Shown: in pieces, positions 27,601 through 37,319 of the stretch
Layout of the letters: every line of letters begins with the position of its first letter
How positions within the stretch are numbered: the first letter of the stretch is position 1
Source of the DNA: Opimibacter sp041746735
GTDB lineage: Bacteria; Bacteroidota; Bacteroidia; Chitinophagales; Saprospiraceae
Direction of reading: 5' to 3'
Assembly (NCBI GenBank): GCA_041746735.1
Contig: JBGTGP010000020.1
Location: 1-64,000, forward strand
Length of the DNA: 64,000 nt
Translations under genes and position numbers: made by a program
Notes under the pieces: generated by a model
What the model saw: the letters and a program-made list of their open reading frames with translations, nothing else
What the model was told of the DNA's origin: nothing
Database searches by the model: none

Positions 27601-28519
27601 TAAATTTACACCTAAAGTGTTGAAGACGATTGATTTCACGCAGATCGATTATACCGGCTGGACGGGTGATAAACATACGGATAGCCTTATTTCAAGATTG
27701 CTCCACAATTTCAGCATTAAGATCAACGAAGAGATCGGTCGCTATAAGCGGGAGAGTTTCAATATCAGTATTGGTGATGAATTGCCACCTGGTGTATTGA
27801 AACTGGCCAAAGTATATCTGGCCCGTAAGCGTAAGCTCAAAGTTGGGGATAAGATTGCCGGTCGCCACGGAAACAAGGGTATTGTGTCCAAGATTGTACG
27901 TCAGGAGGATATGCCATTTCTGGAGGATGGGACACCGGTTGATATCGTGTTGAATCCACTGGGGGTGCCGTCGAGGATGAACCTGGGCCAGATCTTTGAA
28001 ACCGTATTGGGATGGGCCGGAGAAAAGCTCGGGCTTAAATTTGCCACTCCGATTTTTGACGGGGCGTCACTGGATGAAATCCAGGGTCAGATCATTGAAG
28101 CCGGATTGCCCGAGTTGGGTCAGACGTTCCTTTTCGATGGTAATACCGGTGACCGTTTCCATCAGCAGGCGACAGTAGGTGTGATTTACATCCTGAAGTT
28201 GGCGCATATGGTAGATGATAAAATGCACGCCAGATCTATAGGTCCTTATTCTCTTATCACGCAACAGCCTTTGGGTGGTAAAGCCCAGTTTGGTGGACAG
28301 CGTTTTGGTGAGATGGAGGTTTGGGCATTGGAAGCGTACGGCGCATCCAATATACTTCAGGAGTTACTTACCGTAAAATCGGATGATATTATCGGGCGGG
28401 CGAAAGCCTACGAGGCTATCGTGAAGGGTGATAATATGCCTGAGCCTCATATCCCGGAGAGTTTCAATGTACTGGTACACGAACTTCGGGGCCTTGCCCT
28501 CGATGTAAAATTTGATTGA
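24698..28519 (+). CDS. rpoB: DNA-directed RNA polymerase subunit beta
   Basis: 1273 residues, normal for Bacteroidota. The rifampicin-pocket segment starts near residue 472 (GTSQLSQFLDQTNPLSE, then THKRRISALGPGG) and shows the usual wild-type residues. ETPEGPNIGLI follows. Conserved C-terminal segments KVGDKIAGRHGNKG and GGQRFGEMEVWALEAYGA are present. rpoC begins 31 bp downstream. Confidence 0.99.
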   Translation: MAGSAVVKSLAKERINFGKIDLNTQYPDFLEIQLKSFQEFFQLETTPENRINEGLYKVFQENFPISDARSIFVLEFLDYFIDPPRYKIEECMHRGLTYSVPLKAKLRLSCNDEEHIDFETIVQDVFLGNIPYMTPKGTFVINGAERVIVSQLHRSPGVFFSQSYHPNGTKIYSARVIPFKGAWMEFATDINNVMYAYIDRKKKFPVTTLLRAIGFDSDREILSLFELAEEVKVNKASLKKAIGRKLAARILRKWTEDFVDEDTAEVVTIERNEIILERDVIIDEDHIDMILEANESTIILQREDIGEDYSIIYNTLQKDPTSSEMEAVQYIYRQLRGSDPPDEETARGIIDKLFFSDKRYNLGDVGRYKINRKLGIDIDRELQVLTKEDIISIVKYLVSLTNQKAELDDIDHLSNRRVRTVGEQLYAQFGVGLARMARTIRERMNVRDNEVFTPIDLINARTLSSVINSFFGTSQLSQFLDQTNPLSEITHKRRISALGPGGLSRERAGFEVRDVHYSHYGRLCTIETPEGPNIGLISTLCVHAKINKMGFLETPYRRVADGKVVLRGHAEYLTAEGEDYLKIAQANTPIDKTGVFMTDRIKAREHGDFPMLTPDEIEYMDVAPNQIVGVSASLIPFLENDDANRALMGSNMQRQAVPLIKPAAPIVGTGLEAKVALDSRMLINAEGPGIVQYVDSTRITIKYDRSEEDQLVSFEDDLRTYHLTKFQRTNQGTCINLKPIVKKGDRVKEGTILCDGYATEKGELALGQNLKVAFMPWKGYNFEDAVVVSERIVKEDIFTSIHIESFELEVRDTKLGEEELTNDIPNVSEEATKDLDENGIIRIGANVNEGDILIGKITPKGETDPTPEEKLLRAIFGDKAGDVKDASFTAPPSTDGVVIDKQLFARAKKDKFQKAQEKKLIDQLDDKHGVAINELKTLLIDKLSVLVKGQTSNGVKSIYGEMVVNKGNKFTPKVLKTIDFTQIDYTGWTGDKHTDSLISRLLHNFSIKINEEIGRYKRESFNISIGDELPPGVLKLAKVYLARKRKLKVGDKIAGRHGNKGIVSKIVRQEDMPFLEDGTPVDIVLNPLGVPSRMNLGQIFETVLGWAGEKLGLKFATPIFDGASLDEIQGQIIEAGLPELGQTFLFDGNTGDRFHQQATVGVIYILKLAHMVDDKMHARSIGPYSLITQQPLGGKAQFGGQRFGEMEVWALEAYGASNILQELLTVKSDDIIGRAKAYEAIVKGDNMPEPHIPESFNVLVHELRGLALDVKFD

Positions 28520-28550
28520 TTTCACTCTATTCTAATTATAGCAACAGACT

Positions 28551-31500
28551 ATGTCTTTAAAGAAGAAGCACGTCAAACAAAAGCAAAACTTCCGTAGTAT
28601 TTCCCTGAGCCTTTCCTCTCCGGATGATATTCTGGAACGGTCGTATGGTGAAGTACTGAAACCAGAAACCATCAACTACCGTTCGTACAAGCCCGAACGG
28701 GATGGATTGTTTTGTGAGCGTATATTCGGTCCGGTCAAGGATTTTGAATGTTACTGCGGAAAGTACAAGCGTATCCGTTACAAGGGTATTGTATGTGACC
28801 GTTGTGGAGTAGAGGTTACGGAAAAGAAAGTACGGCGGGAACGTATGGGGCATATCAAGCTCGTCGTGCCGGTCGTTCACATCTGGTTTTTCAAATCACT
28901 TCCCAACAAGATCGGCTACATCCTGGGACTCTCTTCCAAAAATCTGGAGTCCATTATCTATTACGAGCGTTATGTCGTCATTCAACCAGGTGTAAAAGGA
29001 GATGAAGGCATTGACCAGATGGACCTATTGACCGAAGAAGAATATTTTGATGTATTGGATACGCTTCCTGAAGGAAATCAAATGCTGGATGATGCAGATC
29101 CAAACAAGTTTATTGCCAAAATGGGAGCCGAGGCCGTATTTGATCTGTTGGCCGGAATCGATCTGAAGAAACTATCAGATCAATTGCGTCACCAGTCTGC
29201 CACAGAAACATCCCAGCAGCGTAAATCTGAAGCGCTCAAACGGCTTAGAGTTGTAGAGGCGATCAGAGAAGGAAATACCCATACAGAAAATCGTCCGGAA
29301 TGGATGATCATACAGTATCTGCCGGTTATACCACCGGAACTTCGTCCACTGGTCCCCTTGGATGGTGGGCGATTTGCCAGTTCGGATTTGAATGACCTGT
29401 ACCGTAGGGTAATTATCCGGAATAATCGCTTGAAGCGATTGCTGGAGATCAAAGCGCCTGAAGTCATTCTGCGGAATGAAAAGCGTATGCTTCAGGAAGC
29501 TGTCGATTCACTTTTTGATAATTCAAGAAAATCAAACGCGGTTAAAGCAGAAGGTGGACGAGCGCTTAAATCCTTAAGTGATATTTTGAAAGGAAAGCAG
29601 GGGCGTTTCCGTCAAAACCTGCTCGGAAAACGTGTGGATTATTCCGGTCGTTCAGTGATTGTCGTTGGACCAACGCTTAAATTGCATGAATGTGGTTTGC
29701 CCAAGGGGATGGCCGCCGAATTGTTCAAGCCGTTTATTATTCGTAAGCTGATTGAGCGCGGTATTGTCAAGACTGTAAAATCCGCTAAAAAGCTGGTTGA
29801 TCGGAAGGAACCTGTGATATGGGATATTCTGGAAAACATACTCAAGGGTCATCCGGTATTGCTCAACCGGGCCCCGACACTCCACAGACTTTCGATCCAG
29901 GCTTTCCAGCCACAATTGGTGGAAGGCAAAGCCATTCAATTGCATCCGCTGGTATGTACCGCCTTCAACGCTGACTTTGACGGAGACCAGATGGCCGTGC
30001 ATGTACCGTTGGGACAAGCTGCTATTCTGGAAGCCCAGTTATTGATGCTGGCATCGCACAACATGCTTAACCCGCAGGATGGGTCACCTGTGACACTGCC
30101 CTCCCAGGACATGGTGCTTGGGCTGTACTACCTGACCAAAGAACGTCGTTCAGAAAATGGCGAAAAAGTTTTAGGAGAAGGTAAGACCTACTACAGTGCA
30201 GAGGAAGTGGTGATTGCGTTTAATGAAGGATGTATGGATTTGCATGCTCCGATTCGTGTACGGGTAAATGTTGAGGGGGAAGATGGACAGTTAGAGAAAA
30301 AGATAATTGAAACGTCTACCGGCCGGGTATTATTCAATGAAGTGGTGCCGGATACGGTGCCCTTTATCAATATCCTGCTTACAAAAAAGAACCTGCGCAA
30401 AGTTATCGGGGATATTCTCATCAGGACTAATTTTCCAAGGACCGCACAATTTTTGGATGACATTAAGGATCTTGGATTTTCCTGGGCTTTCAGGGCGGGT
30501 CTTTCCTTCAAATTAGGAGACCTTATTACGCCGTCCATCAAGGAGGAAACTTTGCGTACAGCACAGAATGATGTCGATGATGTTTCCAATAATTACAATA
30601 TGGGTCTGATCACCGAGAATGAGCGGTATAATCAGACGATTGACAAATGGACATATGCGGACAACAAGATCACGGAGAGTCTGATGAAAGAGTTGTCGGT
30701 GCATAACCAGGGGTTTAACTCAGTATTTATGATGCTGGACTCCGGAGCTCGTGGATCCAAGAACCAGATCAAGCAGTTGTGCGGCCTTCGGGGCCTGATG
30801 GCTAAACCCCGGAAATCCGGGGATACCGGACGGGCGGTCATTGAAAACCCGATTTTGTCCAACTTCCTGGATGGCCTGAGTGTACAGGAGTACTTTATTT
30901 CGACACACGGTGCGCGTAAAGGCCTTGCAGATACAGCGCTCAAAACAGCGGATGCGGGATACCTCACACGCCGTTTGGTTGACGTTGCACAGGATGTTGT
31001 GGTCAATGAAGAAGATTGCGAGACATTGCGCGGCATTGAAACTTCAGCGTTAAAGGATAATGAAAAGGTGATCGAGAGTCTGGCCTCCAGGATCTACGGC
31101 CGTTATTCCTTATATGATATCGTTCATCCGATGACGGACGAGCTATTGGTTGGTTCCGGAGAATACATTACCGAGGCGATCGCAGAGAAAATTGAAGATA
31201 TCGGCATTGAGAGGGTCACCATCCGATCTGTACTTACTTGTGAAAGCAAGCGTGGGACATGTGCCAAGTGTTATGGTAAAAATCTGGCGACAGGCCGAAT
31301 TGCGGAAATTGGAGATGCCGTGGGCATTATCTCAGCCCAGAGTATAGGTGAGCCGGGTACGCAGCTTACCCTCCGGACATTCCACGTGGGGGGTATTGCG
31401 TCACTTTCCAAAAAGGAATCCGAACTGGTTGCCAAATTTGATGGTACCATTGAATTTGAGGAGGTTCGGACAGTCATCTATGAAGATGAGGAGGGTATGC

Positions 31501-32840
31501 AGGAAGTGGTAATTTCCAGATCCGGTGAAATTCGGATTACGGATCCGGCGACAAACCGGATTTTCGTGACGCACCACATCCCATATGGTGCCAGAATTAT
31601 GGTCAAGGACAAACAGAAAATTCGACGCGGTGACATGATCTGTCATTGGGATATTTTCAATGCCGTCATCATTTCCGAATTTTCGGGCATCGCCAAGTAT
31701 GATTCAATCGAAGAAGGTGTCACCTTCCGGACTGAACGGGACGATCAGACAGGGTATGAGGAGAAAGTAATTATTGAGTCCAAAAACAAGAAAAAGATAC
31801 CTTCCATCAGCATTATTTCCAAGGATGGTGAAGAACTCCGGAATTACAATCTTCCGGTAGGATCTTACATCAGTGTTTCGGATGGGGATGCTATTAAGGC
31901 GGGTAAGATTATTGTCAAGATACCGCGCAAGACCAGCCAGATTCAGGATATCACAGGTGGTCTTCCCAGGGTAACGGAATTATTCGAAGCCCGTAATCCT
32001 TCTAATCCTGCCGTGGTGTCCGAGATAGATGGTGTTGTCAAGTTTGGCAGTATCAAACGGGGCAATCGTGAAGTATATGTGGTGGATGAAAAGACGGATC
32101 AAAGCCGGAAGTACCTCATCGGATTATCTAAACACTTGTTAGTGCAGGAAGGGGATTTCGTGAGGGCCGGTATGCCGCTGTCAGATGGTGCGGTCGCGCC
32201 TGGGGATATCCTTTCAATAAAAGGTCCTTTTGCCGTGCAGTCCTATCTGGTCAATGGTATTCAGGAGGTCTATCGTTCGCAGGGTATTGCCATCAATGAC
32301 AAGCACATCGAAGTGATCGTGCGTCAGATGATGCGTCGTGTATTGATCATGGACCCGGGAGATACGAGTTTCCTCCAGGGCGAGTCTGCGGATCGTCATG
32401 ATTTTTTTGAGGAGAACGATATGATCTTTGATCGCAAGGTGATTACAGATCCGGGGGACTCTAAAAAGTACAATGCCGGTGGCGTGGTTACGTTGCGACA
32501 GATCCGGGAAGAGAATTCTTTTCTCAAACGGAATGACCAGAAAAGCATGGAGTATCGGGATGCGGTGCCCGCTACCTCCAGCCCTATGCTTCAGGGAATC
32601 ACCAGGTCCTCCCTGGGGACCAAGAGCTGGATCTCTGCAGCATCGTTTCAGGAGACCACCAAAGTACTCAGCACAGCCGCTATCGGCGCCAAGCGCGATG
32701 ATCTGCAAGGATTGAAGGAGAATGTCATTGTGGGTAAACGCATCCCGGCTGGAACGGGTGCAGTCCGCTTCGAACACCTCCTAGTCAAAGCACATGACGG
32801 CGAGGAGTATGTTGAACGTATGTATGACGATGAAATATGA
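28551..32840 (+). CDS. rpoC: DNA-directed RNA polymerase subunit beta'
   Basis: 1429 residues. The N-terminal zinc site uses Cys67, 69, 82 and 85. The magnesium-binding catalytic loop NADFDGDQM is at about residues 473-481. The second zinc site is marked by CESKRGTCAKCYG. The trigger-loop and bridge-helix region contains GLRGLMAKPRKSGD. The C-terminus ends shortly after the conserved GKRIPAGTG. The stop codon lies within an 8-bp hairpin (32834-32854), followed at once by the terminator. Confidence 0.99.
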   Translation: MSLKKKHVKQKQNFRSISLSLSSPDDILERSYGEVLKPETINYRSYKPERDGLFCERIFGPVKDFECYCGKYKRIRYKGIVCDRCGVEVTEKKVRRERMGHIKLVVPVVHIWFFKSLPNKIGYILGLSSKNLESIIYYERYVVIQPGVKGDEGIDQMDLLTEEEYFDVLDTLPEGNQMLDDADPNKFIAKMGAEAVFDLLAGIDLKKLSDQLRHQSATETSQQRKSEALKRLRVVEAIREGNTHTENRPEWMIIQYLPVIPPELRPLVPLDGGRFASSDLNDLYRRVIIRNNRLKRLLEIKAPEVILRNEKRMLQEAVDSLFDNSRKSNAVKAEGGRALKSLSDILKGKQGRFRQNLLGKRVDYSGRSVIVVGPTLKLHECGLPKGMAAELFKPFIIRKLIERGIVKTVKSAKKLVDRKEPVIWDILENILKGHPVLLNRAPTLHRLSIQAFQPQLVEGKAIQLHPLVCTAFNADFDGDQMAVHVPLGQAAILEAQLLMLASHNMLNPQDGSPVTLPSQDMVLGLYYLTKERRSENGEKVLGEGKTYYSAEEVVIAFNEGCMDLHAPIRVRVNVEGEDGQLEKKIIETSTGRVLFNEVVPDTVPFINILLTKKNLRKVIGDILIRTNFPRTAQFLDDIKDLGFSWAFRAGLSFKLGDLITPSIKEETLRTAQNDVDDVSNNYNMGLITENERYNQTIDKWTYADNKITESLMKELSVHNQGFNSVFMMLDSGARGSKNQIKQLCGLRGLMAKPRKSGDTGRAVIENPILSNFLDGLSVQEYFISTHGARKGLADTALKTADAGYLTRRLVDVAQDVVVNEEDCETLRGIETSALKDNEKVIESLASRIYGRYSLYDIVHPMTDELLVGSGEYITEAIAEKIEDIGIERVTIRSVLTCESKRGTCAKCYGKNLATGRIAEIGDAVGIISAQSIGEPGTQLTLRTFHVGGIASLSKKESELVAKFDGTIEFEEVRTVIYEDEEGMQEVVISRSGEIRITDPATNRIFVTHHIPYGARIMVKDKQKIRRGDMICHWDIFNAVIISEFSGIAKYDSIEEGVTFRTERDDQTGYEEKVIIESKNKKKIPSISIISKDGEELRNYNLPVGSYISVSDGDAIKAGKIIVKIPRKTSQIQDITGGLPRVTELFEARNPSNPAVVSEIDGVVKFGSIKRGNREVYVVDEKTDQSRKYLIGLSKHLLVQEGDFVRAGMPLSDGAVAPGDILSIKGPFAVQSYLVNGIQEVYRSQGIAINDKHIEVIVRQMMRRVLIMDPGDTSFLQGESADRHDFFEENDMIFDRKVITDPGDSKKYNAGGVVTLRQIREENSFLKRNDQKSMEYRDAVPATSSPMLQGITRSSLGTKSWISAASFQETTKVLSTAAIGAKRDDLQGLKENVIVGKRIPAGTGAVRFEHLLVKAHDGEEYVERMYDDEI

Positions 32841-32856
32841 GTTGATCTCATATTGT

Positions 32857-32895
32857 AATAGAAAGGGGGCAGAGTACATCTTCCCCCTTTCTATT
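32857..32895. terminator. Bidirectional terminator between rpoC and ribE
   Basis: A perfect 13-bp stem (AATAGAAAGGGGG with CCCCCTTTCTATT) has a 13-nt loop. It is followed by TATTA on the plus strand and by ACAATATG on the minus strand, so T-tracts are weak, but the stem sits exactly between convergent stops. A smaller perfect hairpin (AATATGAG/CTCATATT, 32834-32854) precedes it and includes the rpoC stop. Confidence 0.8.
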
Positions 32896-32897
32896 TA

Positions 32898-33482
32898 TTA
32901 TAAGCTTCGCTGTCGGAGCAGATATTTCCCAATGACATCAAATTCAATATTGACGTAAGTGCCGGGGTGGAGTAGTTTGAGGTTGGTATTGGCAAAGGTA
33001 TAGGGGATAATCGCCACTTCGAATGCATCTCTTTCCAGCCGGGCAATCGTCAGACTGACACCATTAATGCAGATCGCACCCTGTGGGATCACCAGTGCAG
33101 CATATTCCTGTGGCAATGAAAATCGCATCATCCAACTTCCCTGCATATCCCGGATATCCAGGCACTGCAGAAGGGTATCCGTATGCCCCTGAACAATATG
33201 ACCGTCCAAGAGAGTAGAGGGCGTGACGGATGTTTCCAGATTGAGTACCTGATCCTTTCGCACAAAGCCAAAAGTGGTTTTGGAACATGTTTCCAGTACA
33301 ACTTCAACCTCATGTGTCCCCTCGTTTGCGGCTACAACGGTCAGGCACACTCCATCATGGGCTACACTCTGATCCGTATGCAATGAATCTGAAATGGATG
33401 AGACGATCGTAATTCGCTTGGTAGACCCCTTCGTATGAATGGCATATACGACCCCCAGTGATTTAATGATGCCTGAAAACAT
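32898..33482 (-). CDS. ribE: Riboflavin synthase, alpha chain type
   Basis: Dismutates two molecules of 6,7-dimethyl-8-ribityllumazine to riboflavin. The 194-residue protein has the invariant N-terminus MFSGII and two lumazine-binding repeats (about 1-90 and 91-187). The VAHDGVCLTV and INGVSLTI segments mark equivalent positions of the repeats, and DGHIVQGHTD is conserved. The gene is alone; no FMN riboswitch precedes it. A TATCTTTA box (33515-33508) lies 25 nt before the ATG. Confidence 0.96.
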   Translation of the reverse strand: MFSGIIKSLGVVYAIHTKGSTKRITIVSSISDSLHTDQSVAHDGVCLTVVAANEGTHEVEVVLETCSKTTFGFVRKDQVLNLETSVTPSTLLDGHIVQGHTDTLLQCLDIRDMQGSWMMRFSLPQEYAALVIPQGAICINGVSLTIARLERDAFEVAIIPYTFANTNLKLLHPGTYVNIEFDVIGKYLLRQRSL

Positions 33483-33507
33483 AATGGCCGGACTATTGAT
33501 GGAGGAC

Positions 33508-33515
33508 TAAAGATA
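33508..33515 (-). promoter_or_regulatory. Candidate -7 box of ribE
   Basis: TATCTTTA on the minus strand, one mismatch to TAnnTTTG. Expected leader of about 20 nt. No -33 TTG at the usual distance. Confidence 0.45.
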
Positions 33516-33540
33516 GTAAAGGGGGAAACACCCTTCCGGG

Positions 33541-36237
33541 CTATCCTCTGATCAATTCAATAAAACCAGACAGTATAATAGGGGTCTGGCCCTGGCTTTC
33601 AAAGGCTTCGCAGGTATAATAATATACACCATCGGATACATCGGTGCCACTTTGGTTTTGTCCGCGCCAATTGATTTGGGGATCCCGCGTGGCAAAGATG
33701 ACCTGTCCCCATCGGTTAAAGACTCTAAAATCAACGACTTCAATAAAGCGGGAACGGAATGGCCGGAACACATCATTCTGACCATCACCATTGGGAGTGA
33801 AAGCATTAGGCAGTTCAAAAACCGGACAGTTATTTACACAAACGGTCGATGAGGCCGCGCTGATATTGCCATTCAGATCAATGGCGGTAACCATATAGCA
33901 ACCTGCAATTTTTTCGCCAGGCTTGTGTTCAAATTGCTGGGTGGGAGCATATACTGTCCCTGCGAGTATTGGCGCAGCCCCTGGATATTCACTATAGTAT
34001 ATGAGATAAACCTCTACATCATCTTCATGGCAGGTACGCTCCCAAGAGACATAATTGATAAAGGCATCGGCAGGTGTAGAGGAACTCGCCTGGTCACAAA
34101 TGTTTATGACCTTAAGAGTAGGAGGACAAGGTGCGACATTGTCCTGGGGAACGAGACAAATTTCCTGCGAGTGATTGATCAGGGGTGCGGACACGGAGGC
34201 CAGGCCATAGTCCCCATAGGCTATAACTTTATAGCAATAGGGGAGTCCATTGATTAAACCGTTGTCTTTAAAATTGTCATCAGTTGTGTTGGCTATAAGA
34301 CTAAAAGCACCACCCTGATCACTTCGCCATATATCAAAGCGGTAATTGTCCCACGGGACGTTGAACGTCCAGGATAATACAGCAGCTTCATCAGAGGGTA
34401 AAGCATTGAGGTAGACGGATGAGGCCTCCTGCGATGACCCGTATAACTCATTTCCATTACCGGTTTGGAAATCGATCCGATAGGTATAGCCTGTATTCCG
34501 TGTATCCAGATTGGAAATCAAAATCATACTGTCTGTCAATCCTGCAAAGTCAGGAGAGGTAAACATACCGCCTGGTACCGGCATGAAATCATTTCCGGAG
34601 ACCCCTGTTGCCTGCATAATCTGATACTGGTACGGGCCCGGAAATGTCAGCGTATCCAGGATTTCCCGATCAGGACCTAACCAGTGTACGCGTATGATTC
34701 CATCCTGGTCACTGGTGGCGTCAACCGATACTTTTGTAATCAAAGGCCGGTCCGCTTTTGCTCTGAGACATATTTCATCTGAAGGAATGCTGACGACGCG
34801 AAGGTATGGCTGGCCGGAAGGCGTGACCTGGGCAAATTCCGCCAATACCCTGTAACAATAACTTCCTTCGGACTCAATATCCGAATCTTCATAATGATAG
34901 CGCCCGCCTTGCATCCCTTTCCAATTCGCTAGAATTCTTGTATATCCTCTGCCTTCAAGCCCGGTTTCGCATGAATCAAGTTCGAACTGGTTACTACCCG
35001 TTCGTTTCCAAACGGAAAAGCCCCTGAAATAATCACCTGCTGTCGCATCACATTTATAGGGAAGGCCCCAGGACAGATGGAAGGCTTCATTGACACTGCT
35101 GAGCGCAAGGTCTTCGGGTGGTGGGCCTATGACCTTGATCCGGATAGCATGATGATCCACGAGTCCCGTAGTATCAAAATCATTGTCGACCGCTTTGAAA
35201 ATGACCGTATAGGGTTGATCCCGGATGTGCTCACATTGTGGCGTCCAGATAAACAAGGCCTGAAAAGGTTGAGCCTGAAATCCACCGGGACCTGCCTCCA
35301 GGATCGCTTTGTTGCCTGAAACTTCAAACGGTCCGCCTGTAGCAGTGAGCGCCACCAGTTGGCCCGTATCGGGATCAGAGACAGAAACGATCAGTGACAA
35401 GGTCTGCCCGGCGATAATACAAACATCTTCAATCGAGGACACCATTGGTGGGCTATTGTCACAAACCAACACCAGGATTTGCATGTCGCGAATAAAGGAA
35501 CTGATCAGAATACCATTTCTGTATTCTTTGATCCGGAACGCGATATTGTACTCCCCGGCAATCTGAGGAGATTGCCACACGAGATCACCAGAGAATGGAT
35601 TTAACGTTAGTGAATTAAACGGGCCGGCACCTATATGTTGCGGAAATATATAGTTGGGTACATTCTGTCCACTATCCTGCATAGGTATAACCAGTTCGAA
35701 AGCCAGGCTATCCCCTTCAGCGTCATAGGCGCTGGGATTGTGAATAAAGCGTTTACCGACACAGGCATAATGGATTGGGGGTTCCAGAAGCACCGGTGTA
35801 TCATTATATCCCTGAAATTGAGGATTCAGGAAAGTATACGTTGCTTCTATGTAAAAGGGTACACCCTCTGAGTTGGGTGGGTTGACATTCAGGATGCCTC
35901 CGTTACGGTTAGGATCCATCATGGAAATGGTATAGGTAGCCCGTCCGGGGTAGGTATGTATTGCTGTATAATAGTTGAGCTTACGGTTATTAGGTAAGGG
36001 TGTCCCGTTACCATTGGTGCGAAAAACATATTGCGAGCTTCCGTCACCCCAAAAGACCCGAACACTATCCCGATCGGCCTGAACACTTGTTGTTTTGGTA
36101 TAGGTGGTCACCGTCACTTCGAGTGTGAGATCCCCAATCTGGCGTATGGTGATTTCTCCGGCACGATTGTGGGTAGCACGCAAAAGCGGACTTCCACCAC
36201 AAAAAATGAGGAACAGAAGAAGGTATGACTTGCCCAT
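33541..36237 (-). CDS. Large secreted protein with fibronectin-like repeats and T9SS type B sorting domain
   Basis: An 898-residue predicted cell-surface or secreted protein. A signal peptide (about 1-21) is followed by a region beginning RAGEITIRQIG, common at the start of CHU_C-type proteins. Several Ig or fibronectin type III-like segments come next, with repeated YCYRV/YCYKV strand motifs (about 450-760). The C-terminal 90 residues are a gliding-motility-associated type B T9SS domain: PNAFTPNGDGQNDVF, then FNRWGQVIF and DGVYYY. No catalytic residues are recognisable. Such proteins can be adhesins or matrix components, but the role is unknown. Confidence 0.88.
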   Translation of the reverse strand: MGKSYLLLFLIFCGGSPLLRATHNRAGEITIRQIGDLTLEVTVTTYTKTTSVQADRDSVRVFWGDGSSQYVFRTNGNGTPLPNNRKLNYYTAIHTYPGRATYTISMMDPNRNGGILNVNPPNSEGVPFYIEATYTFLNPQFQGYNDTPVLLEPPIHYACVGKRFIHNPSAYDAEGDSLAFELVIPMQDSGQNVPNYIFPQHIGAGPFNSLTLNPFSGDLVWQSPQIAGEYNIAFRIKEYRNGILISSFIRDMQILVLVCDNSPPMVSSIEDVCIIAGQTLSLIVSVSDPDTGQLVALTATGGPFEVSGNKAILEAGPGGFQAQPFQALFIWTPQCEHIRDQPYTVIFKAVDNDFDTTGLVDHHAIRIKVIGPPPEDLALSSVNEAFHLSWGLPYKCDATAGDYFRGFSVWKRTGSNQFELDSCETGLEGRGYTRILANWKGMQGGRYHYEDSDIESEGSYCYRVLAEFAQVTPSGQPYLRVVSIPSDEICLRAKADRPLITKVSVDATSDQDGIIRVHWLGPDREILDTLTFPGPYQYQIMQATGVSGNDFMPVPGGMFTSPDFAGLTDSMILISNLDTRNTGYTYRIDFQTGNGNELYGSSQEASSVYLNALPSDEAAVLSWTFNVPWDNYRFDIWRSDQGGAFSLIANTTDDNFKDNGLINGLPYCYKVIAYGDYGLASVSAPLINHSQEICLVPQDNVAPCPPTLKVINICDQASSSTPADAFINYVSWERTCHEDDVEVYLIYYSEYPGAAPILAGTVYAPTQQFEHKPGEKIAGCYMVTAIDLNGNISAASSTVCVNNCPVFELPNAFTPNGDGQNDVFRPFRSRFIEVVDFRVFNRWGQVIFATRDPQINWRGQNQSGTDVSDGVYYYTCEAFESQGQTPIILSGFIELIRG

Positions 36238-36243
36238 AGCTGA

Positions 36244-36251
36244 TAAATATA
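36244..36251 (-). promoter_or_regulatory. Candidate -7 box abutting the T9SS type B gene
   Basis: The minus strand reads TATATTTA, then TCAGCT, then ATG: one mismatch to TAnnTTTG and a 6-nt gap to the start codon, which would give a leaderless mRNA. Confidence 0.4.
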
Positions 36252-36434
36252 AGAAAAAACGAAGATGGAGAGGGTAAAGTTGGGAGGAGATATAGATTAT
36301 TAGGGTTGGAGTTGCCCTTAATATAGCCGGAGCAGGGAGCGATGATAGGAAATGGTATTGGCCGGGAATAGATCTGGACCGACAGGAACGCCAAATTCGT
36401 CATTCCCCATTTCGTCCGGAGTCCGTTTTTAAAA

Positions 36435-37319
36435 TCAGACGATTGGTTTTCTCTGAGTCCTGAGATACCGGATTAAGGCATCTTCCCAATGGGGAATGGG
36501 GTGCTGCAGCAGTGAGCTGATTTTGGCGCAATCCAATACGCTGTAGGCCGGTCTGGGAGCGGGGGCATTGTACGCTGCTGTAGTAATGGTTTCGACCTCA
36601 CATGACAAACCGGTAAGCCGGAAAATACAACGGGCAAATTCATCCCAGGTCACTTCACCTGCATTAGCAAAATTGAATATGCCGTGAACGGTTTCGAGAC
36701 CACCGGTTTGATGATGACGGATCAGGTTTTTGACAGCTTGTACAATATCGAAGGTATAGGTTGGAGCGCCATGCTGATCCCCCACAATTCGCAAATGGTT
36801 CTTGGCGGCTCCCAAGCGCAACATAGTATTGACAAAATTGTGCCCGCCTGGACCATAGACCCATGACGTTCTGAGAATGGTATGACTGACCTGGGATTGT
36901 TGAATTTCAAGTTCACCTGCCCTTTTGGAAATGGCATATATGCTTTTGGGTTCGAGCGGGTCATCCTCCTGAAGCGGCCGGCGATGTTCATTGTGATAGA
37001 CGTAGTCGGACGAAAAGTGAAACATATGTACGCCGCTGACTTGGCAAGCCCGGGCGATATAACCGGGAGCAATACTGTTATAGAGCGTAGCTTCTTCCTG
37101 ATGTGATTCGGCATCATCGACTTTGGTATAGGCGGCACAGTTGATCCAGTACTGTGCCTGTGGCAGGATAGCCAGGATGCGCTGTATTTTGTCTGAGTCG
37201 GCAATATCCAGTTGGCCGCGGTCGAAAGCATAGACACTGTAGCCCTCTTTGAAAGATAGTTCCGCCACGCAAGCTTTCCCAAGTTGCCCGGAGGCGCCAC
37301 TGACGATAATATGAATCAT
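36435..37319 (-). CDS. rfbD: dTDP-4-dehydrorhamnose reductase
   Basis: Last step of dTDP-L-rhamnose synthesis, reducing dTDP-4-dehydro-L-rhamnose with NAD(P)H. A 294-residue short-chain dehydrogenase fold with GASGQLG near the N-terminus (about 8-14), SSDYVY, and the catalytic YAISK (Tyr/Lys about 132-136). The gene overlaps rfbC by 4 bp. rfbA and rfbB are not in the window. Confidence 0.94.
   Translation of the reverse strand: MIHIIVSGASGQLGKACVAELSFKEGYSVYAFDRGQLDIADSDKIQRILAILPQAQYWINCAAYTKVDDAESHQEEATLYNSIAPGYIARACQVSGVHMFHFSSDYVYHNEHRRPLQEDDPLEPKSIYAISKRAGELEIQQSQVSHTILRTSWVYGPGGHNFVNTMLRLGAAKNHLRIVGDQHGAPTYTFDIVQAVKNLIRHHQTGGLETVHGIFNFANAGEVTWDEFARCIFRLTGLSCEVETITTAAYNAPAPRPAYSVLDCAKISSLLQHPIPHWEDALIRYLRTQRKPIV

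Noticed and set aside
32214..32777. 187-codon antisense frame in rpoC
   Set aside because: Lies inside the conserved rpoC C-terminus on the other strand.
33483..33540. FMN riboswitch before ribE
   Set aside because: The leader is only about 20 nt and cannot hold the conserved six-helix fold.
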